DNA of 6,167 bases from Asaia bogorensis (GTDB taxonomy: Bacteria; Pseudomonadota; Alphaproteobacteria; Acetobacterales; Acetobacteraceae). The translations under genes and the position numbers were made by a program. How positions within the stretch are numbered: position 1 is the stretch's first letter; every line of letters starts with the position of its first letter. Below are positions 4,890 through 6,167 of the stretch, piece after piece. The notes under the pieces were generated by a model. That model saw nothing but the letters and a program-made list of their open reading frames with translations. It was not told the origin of the DNA and did no database searches. Where the stretch lies: the NCBI GenBank assembly GCA_945873675.1, contig CAMCEP010000175.1:1-6167 (forward strand), in the 5' to 3' direction.

Positions 4890-6167
4890 CTAGACCGAGA
4901 AGTACTTTGCCCGTGGGTGGTGCAACACAATGGCGCTGGTGGATTGTTCAGGATGGAGCTGCCATTCATCACTGAGCGAAACGCCAATGCGTTCAGCGTC
5001 CAAAAGCCGCAGCAGGCCTTCCTGATCCTCAAGCTTCGGGCAGGCCGGATAGCCAAAGGAATAGCGCCCACCGCGATAGCCCTGCTGGAGCATTTTTTCG
5101 ATGTCGCGATCATCCTCGGCCGCGAAACCCAATTCGGCGCGGATGCGCTTATGGACATATTCCGCCAGCGCTTCCGCCATTTCCACCGAAAGCCCGTGCA
5201 AATAAAGGTAATCCTGATAGCGGTTTTCCTCAAACCACACGCGCGCGATATCGGATGCTTTTTGGCCAACAGTCACCACTTGCAGGCCGATCACATCACG
5301 CGCGCCGGGCCCATCATCCACATCGCGCACGAAATCGGCGATGCAATCGCCATCCTCCTTGGGCTGACGGGGCATATTGAAGCGGCAGACCTCGGTGACG
5401 CCATCTTCGGCAAACAGAATCAGATCATTGCCTTGGCCGGCGCATTTCCAATAGCCGTAAATCGCTTGCGGCTTCAGAATATTTTGGTCTTCCGCAAGTG
5501 CCAGCATGCGCTTCAGCACCGGGCGCAATTCCTGCTTGGCCCAGCCGAGAAAATCCTCAAGCGAACGCCCCGCCTTCCGGAAACCCCATTGGAATTGATA
5601 GAGGCTGCGTTCATTAATGAAGGGTACCAGCGCCTTGGGCGCGGCTTCCAAAACGCGCGCCCCCCAGAAGGGTGGCGTTGGCACAGGGCTTTCGGCGGCC
5701 ACGCGCCGGCGGCGCGTTTGCGCGTATTTCACATCAACGGGGGCAAAGCCGCGCGGGTCCGCCGTGCCGAGCGTGCGCTTTTCATTGCGCGCCTTGCCGG
5801 AACGCTTGGTTTGCAGCGCGGCCAGATAATCATCAAAGCCATTGCCCATGACCTTGTCCATCAGATGAAGGCCATCAAAGGCATCACGCGCATAGGCAAC
5901 GCGCCCGGAAGCATAGGCACGCACGCAATCATCTTCGACGTAATTGCGGGTCAGCGCGGCACCGCCCAGCAGCACGGGAATATCCACACCCTGGCGCGAC
6001 ATTTCTTCCAGATTTTCGCGCATCACCACGGTTGATTTGACAAGCAAACCGGACATGCCAATCGCATGCGCCTTGTGTTCGCGCGCGGCGCTCACAATTT
6101 CAGTGAGCGGCACCTTGATGCCCAGATTGACCACGCGATAGCCGTTATTGGTCAGGATGATATCCAC
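4890..6167 (-). CDS. metH: Cobalamin-dependent methionine synthase MetH, C-terminal part (5' partial)
   Basis: MetH transfers the methyl group of methyltetrahydrofolate to homocysteine through methylcobalamin. The gene runs off the right edge; the first codon seen (GTG) is an internal valine, not a start. The 425 visible residues cover the end of the B12-binding domain (about 1-115: VDIILTNNGYRVVNLG, GMSGLLVKST 37-46, IPVLLGGAALT 63-73) and the S-adenosylmethionine-binding reactivation domain (about 160-425). The latter includes FINERSLYQFQWGFRK (183-198), AEYVHKRIRAELGF (335-348), RYSFGYPACPKLEDQ (368-382) and LHPEQSTSAIVLHHP (404-418). The cobalt-ligating histidine motif DxHxxG should lie just outside, about 10 residues upstream. 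The homocysteine and folate domains, if present, are also outside. The protein ends KYFSV, without the roughly 40-residue tail that follows the matching KYYAV in E. coli MetH. It is the first gene seen of the minus-strand cluster. Confidence 0.95.
   Translation of the reverse strand: MDIILTNNGYRVVNLGIKVPLTEIVSAAREHKAHAIGMSGLLVKSTVVMRENLEEMSRQGVDIPVLLGGAALTRNYVEDDCVRAYASGRVAYARDAFDGLHLMDKVMGNGFDDYLAALQTKRSGKARNEKRTLGTADPRGFAPVDVKYAQTRRRRVAAESPVPTPPFWGARVLEAAPKALVPFINERSLYQFQWGFRKAGRSLEDFLGWAKQELRPVLKRMLALAEDQNILKPQAIYGYWKCAGQGNDLILFAEDGVTEVCRFNMPRQPKEDGDCIADFVRDVDDGPGARDVIGLQVVTVGQKASDIARVWFEENRYQDYLYLHGLSVEMAEALAEYVHKRIRAELGFAAEDDRDIEKMLQQGYRGGRYSFGYPACPKLEDQEGLLRLLDAERIGVSLSDEWQLHPEQSTSAIVLHHPRAKYFSV

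Noticed and set aside
4791..6035. Long plus-strand open frame (414 codons) opposite metH
   Set aside because: It lies wholly antisense to well-conserved metH and the start of the CDF gene. Its translation has no recognisable domain, and such frames are common opposite GC-rich genes.
6165..6167. GTG at the right edge as the start of metH
   Set aside because: It encodes an internal valine of the B12-binding domain. The protein must extend upstream to include the cobalt-ligating DxHxxG motif.

Overview
The window looks like part of an alphaproteobacterial chromosome. The evidence is GC-rich third codon positions, tight same-strand gene packing, and protein styles typical of that class (an adenosyltransferase starting MVKLD with TRGGDGGETSLGDG, and a short TonB with proline runs). 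Rhodospirillales/Acetobacterales would fit, but that is recalled family resemblance, not a search result. The theme is vitamin B12 (cobalamin): uptake, activation and use.

Left edge (1-140): the last 45 codons of an unrecognised membrane protein on the + strand. Positions 141-528 hold a possible promoter, then a complete cobalamin (AdoCbl-type) riboswitch. Its P1 stem, B12 box and L5-L13 kissing-loop partners can be paired by eye. A leader of about 115 nt follows, containing a possible anti-Shine-Dalgarno helix. This RNA precedes btuB (529-2523, +), an outer-membrane TonB-dependent cobalamin receptor.

Right part (2545-6167): four genes on the - strand, running toward btuB with very short spacings. 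In transcription order they are metH (B12-dependent methionine synthase, only its C-terminal part inside the window), a cation diffusion facilitator (CDF) metal transporter, tonB (sharing a GTGA overlap with the CDF gene), and a PduO-type ATP:cob(I)alamin adenosyltransferase. The adenosyltransferase and btuB converge with a gap of only 21 bp.

Working together: BtuB would bring cobalamin across the outer membrane using energy passed on by TonB. The adenosyltransferase would make adenosylcobalamin, which is also the likely riboswitch ligand, and MetH would use methylcobalamin to make methionine. The link of the CDF transporter to this theme is only positional. No exbB/exbD and no btuCDF inner-membrane transporter lie in the window. 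I see no mobile element, CRISPR array, tRNA or rRNA, and no wholly new system. The points most worth a second look are the riboswitch expression platform, the joining of a TonB and an adenosyltransferase to metH in one apparent transcription unit, and the atypical metal-site residues of the CDF protein.
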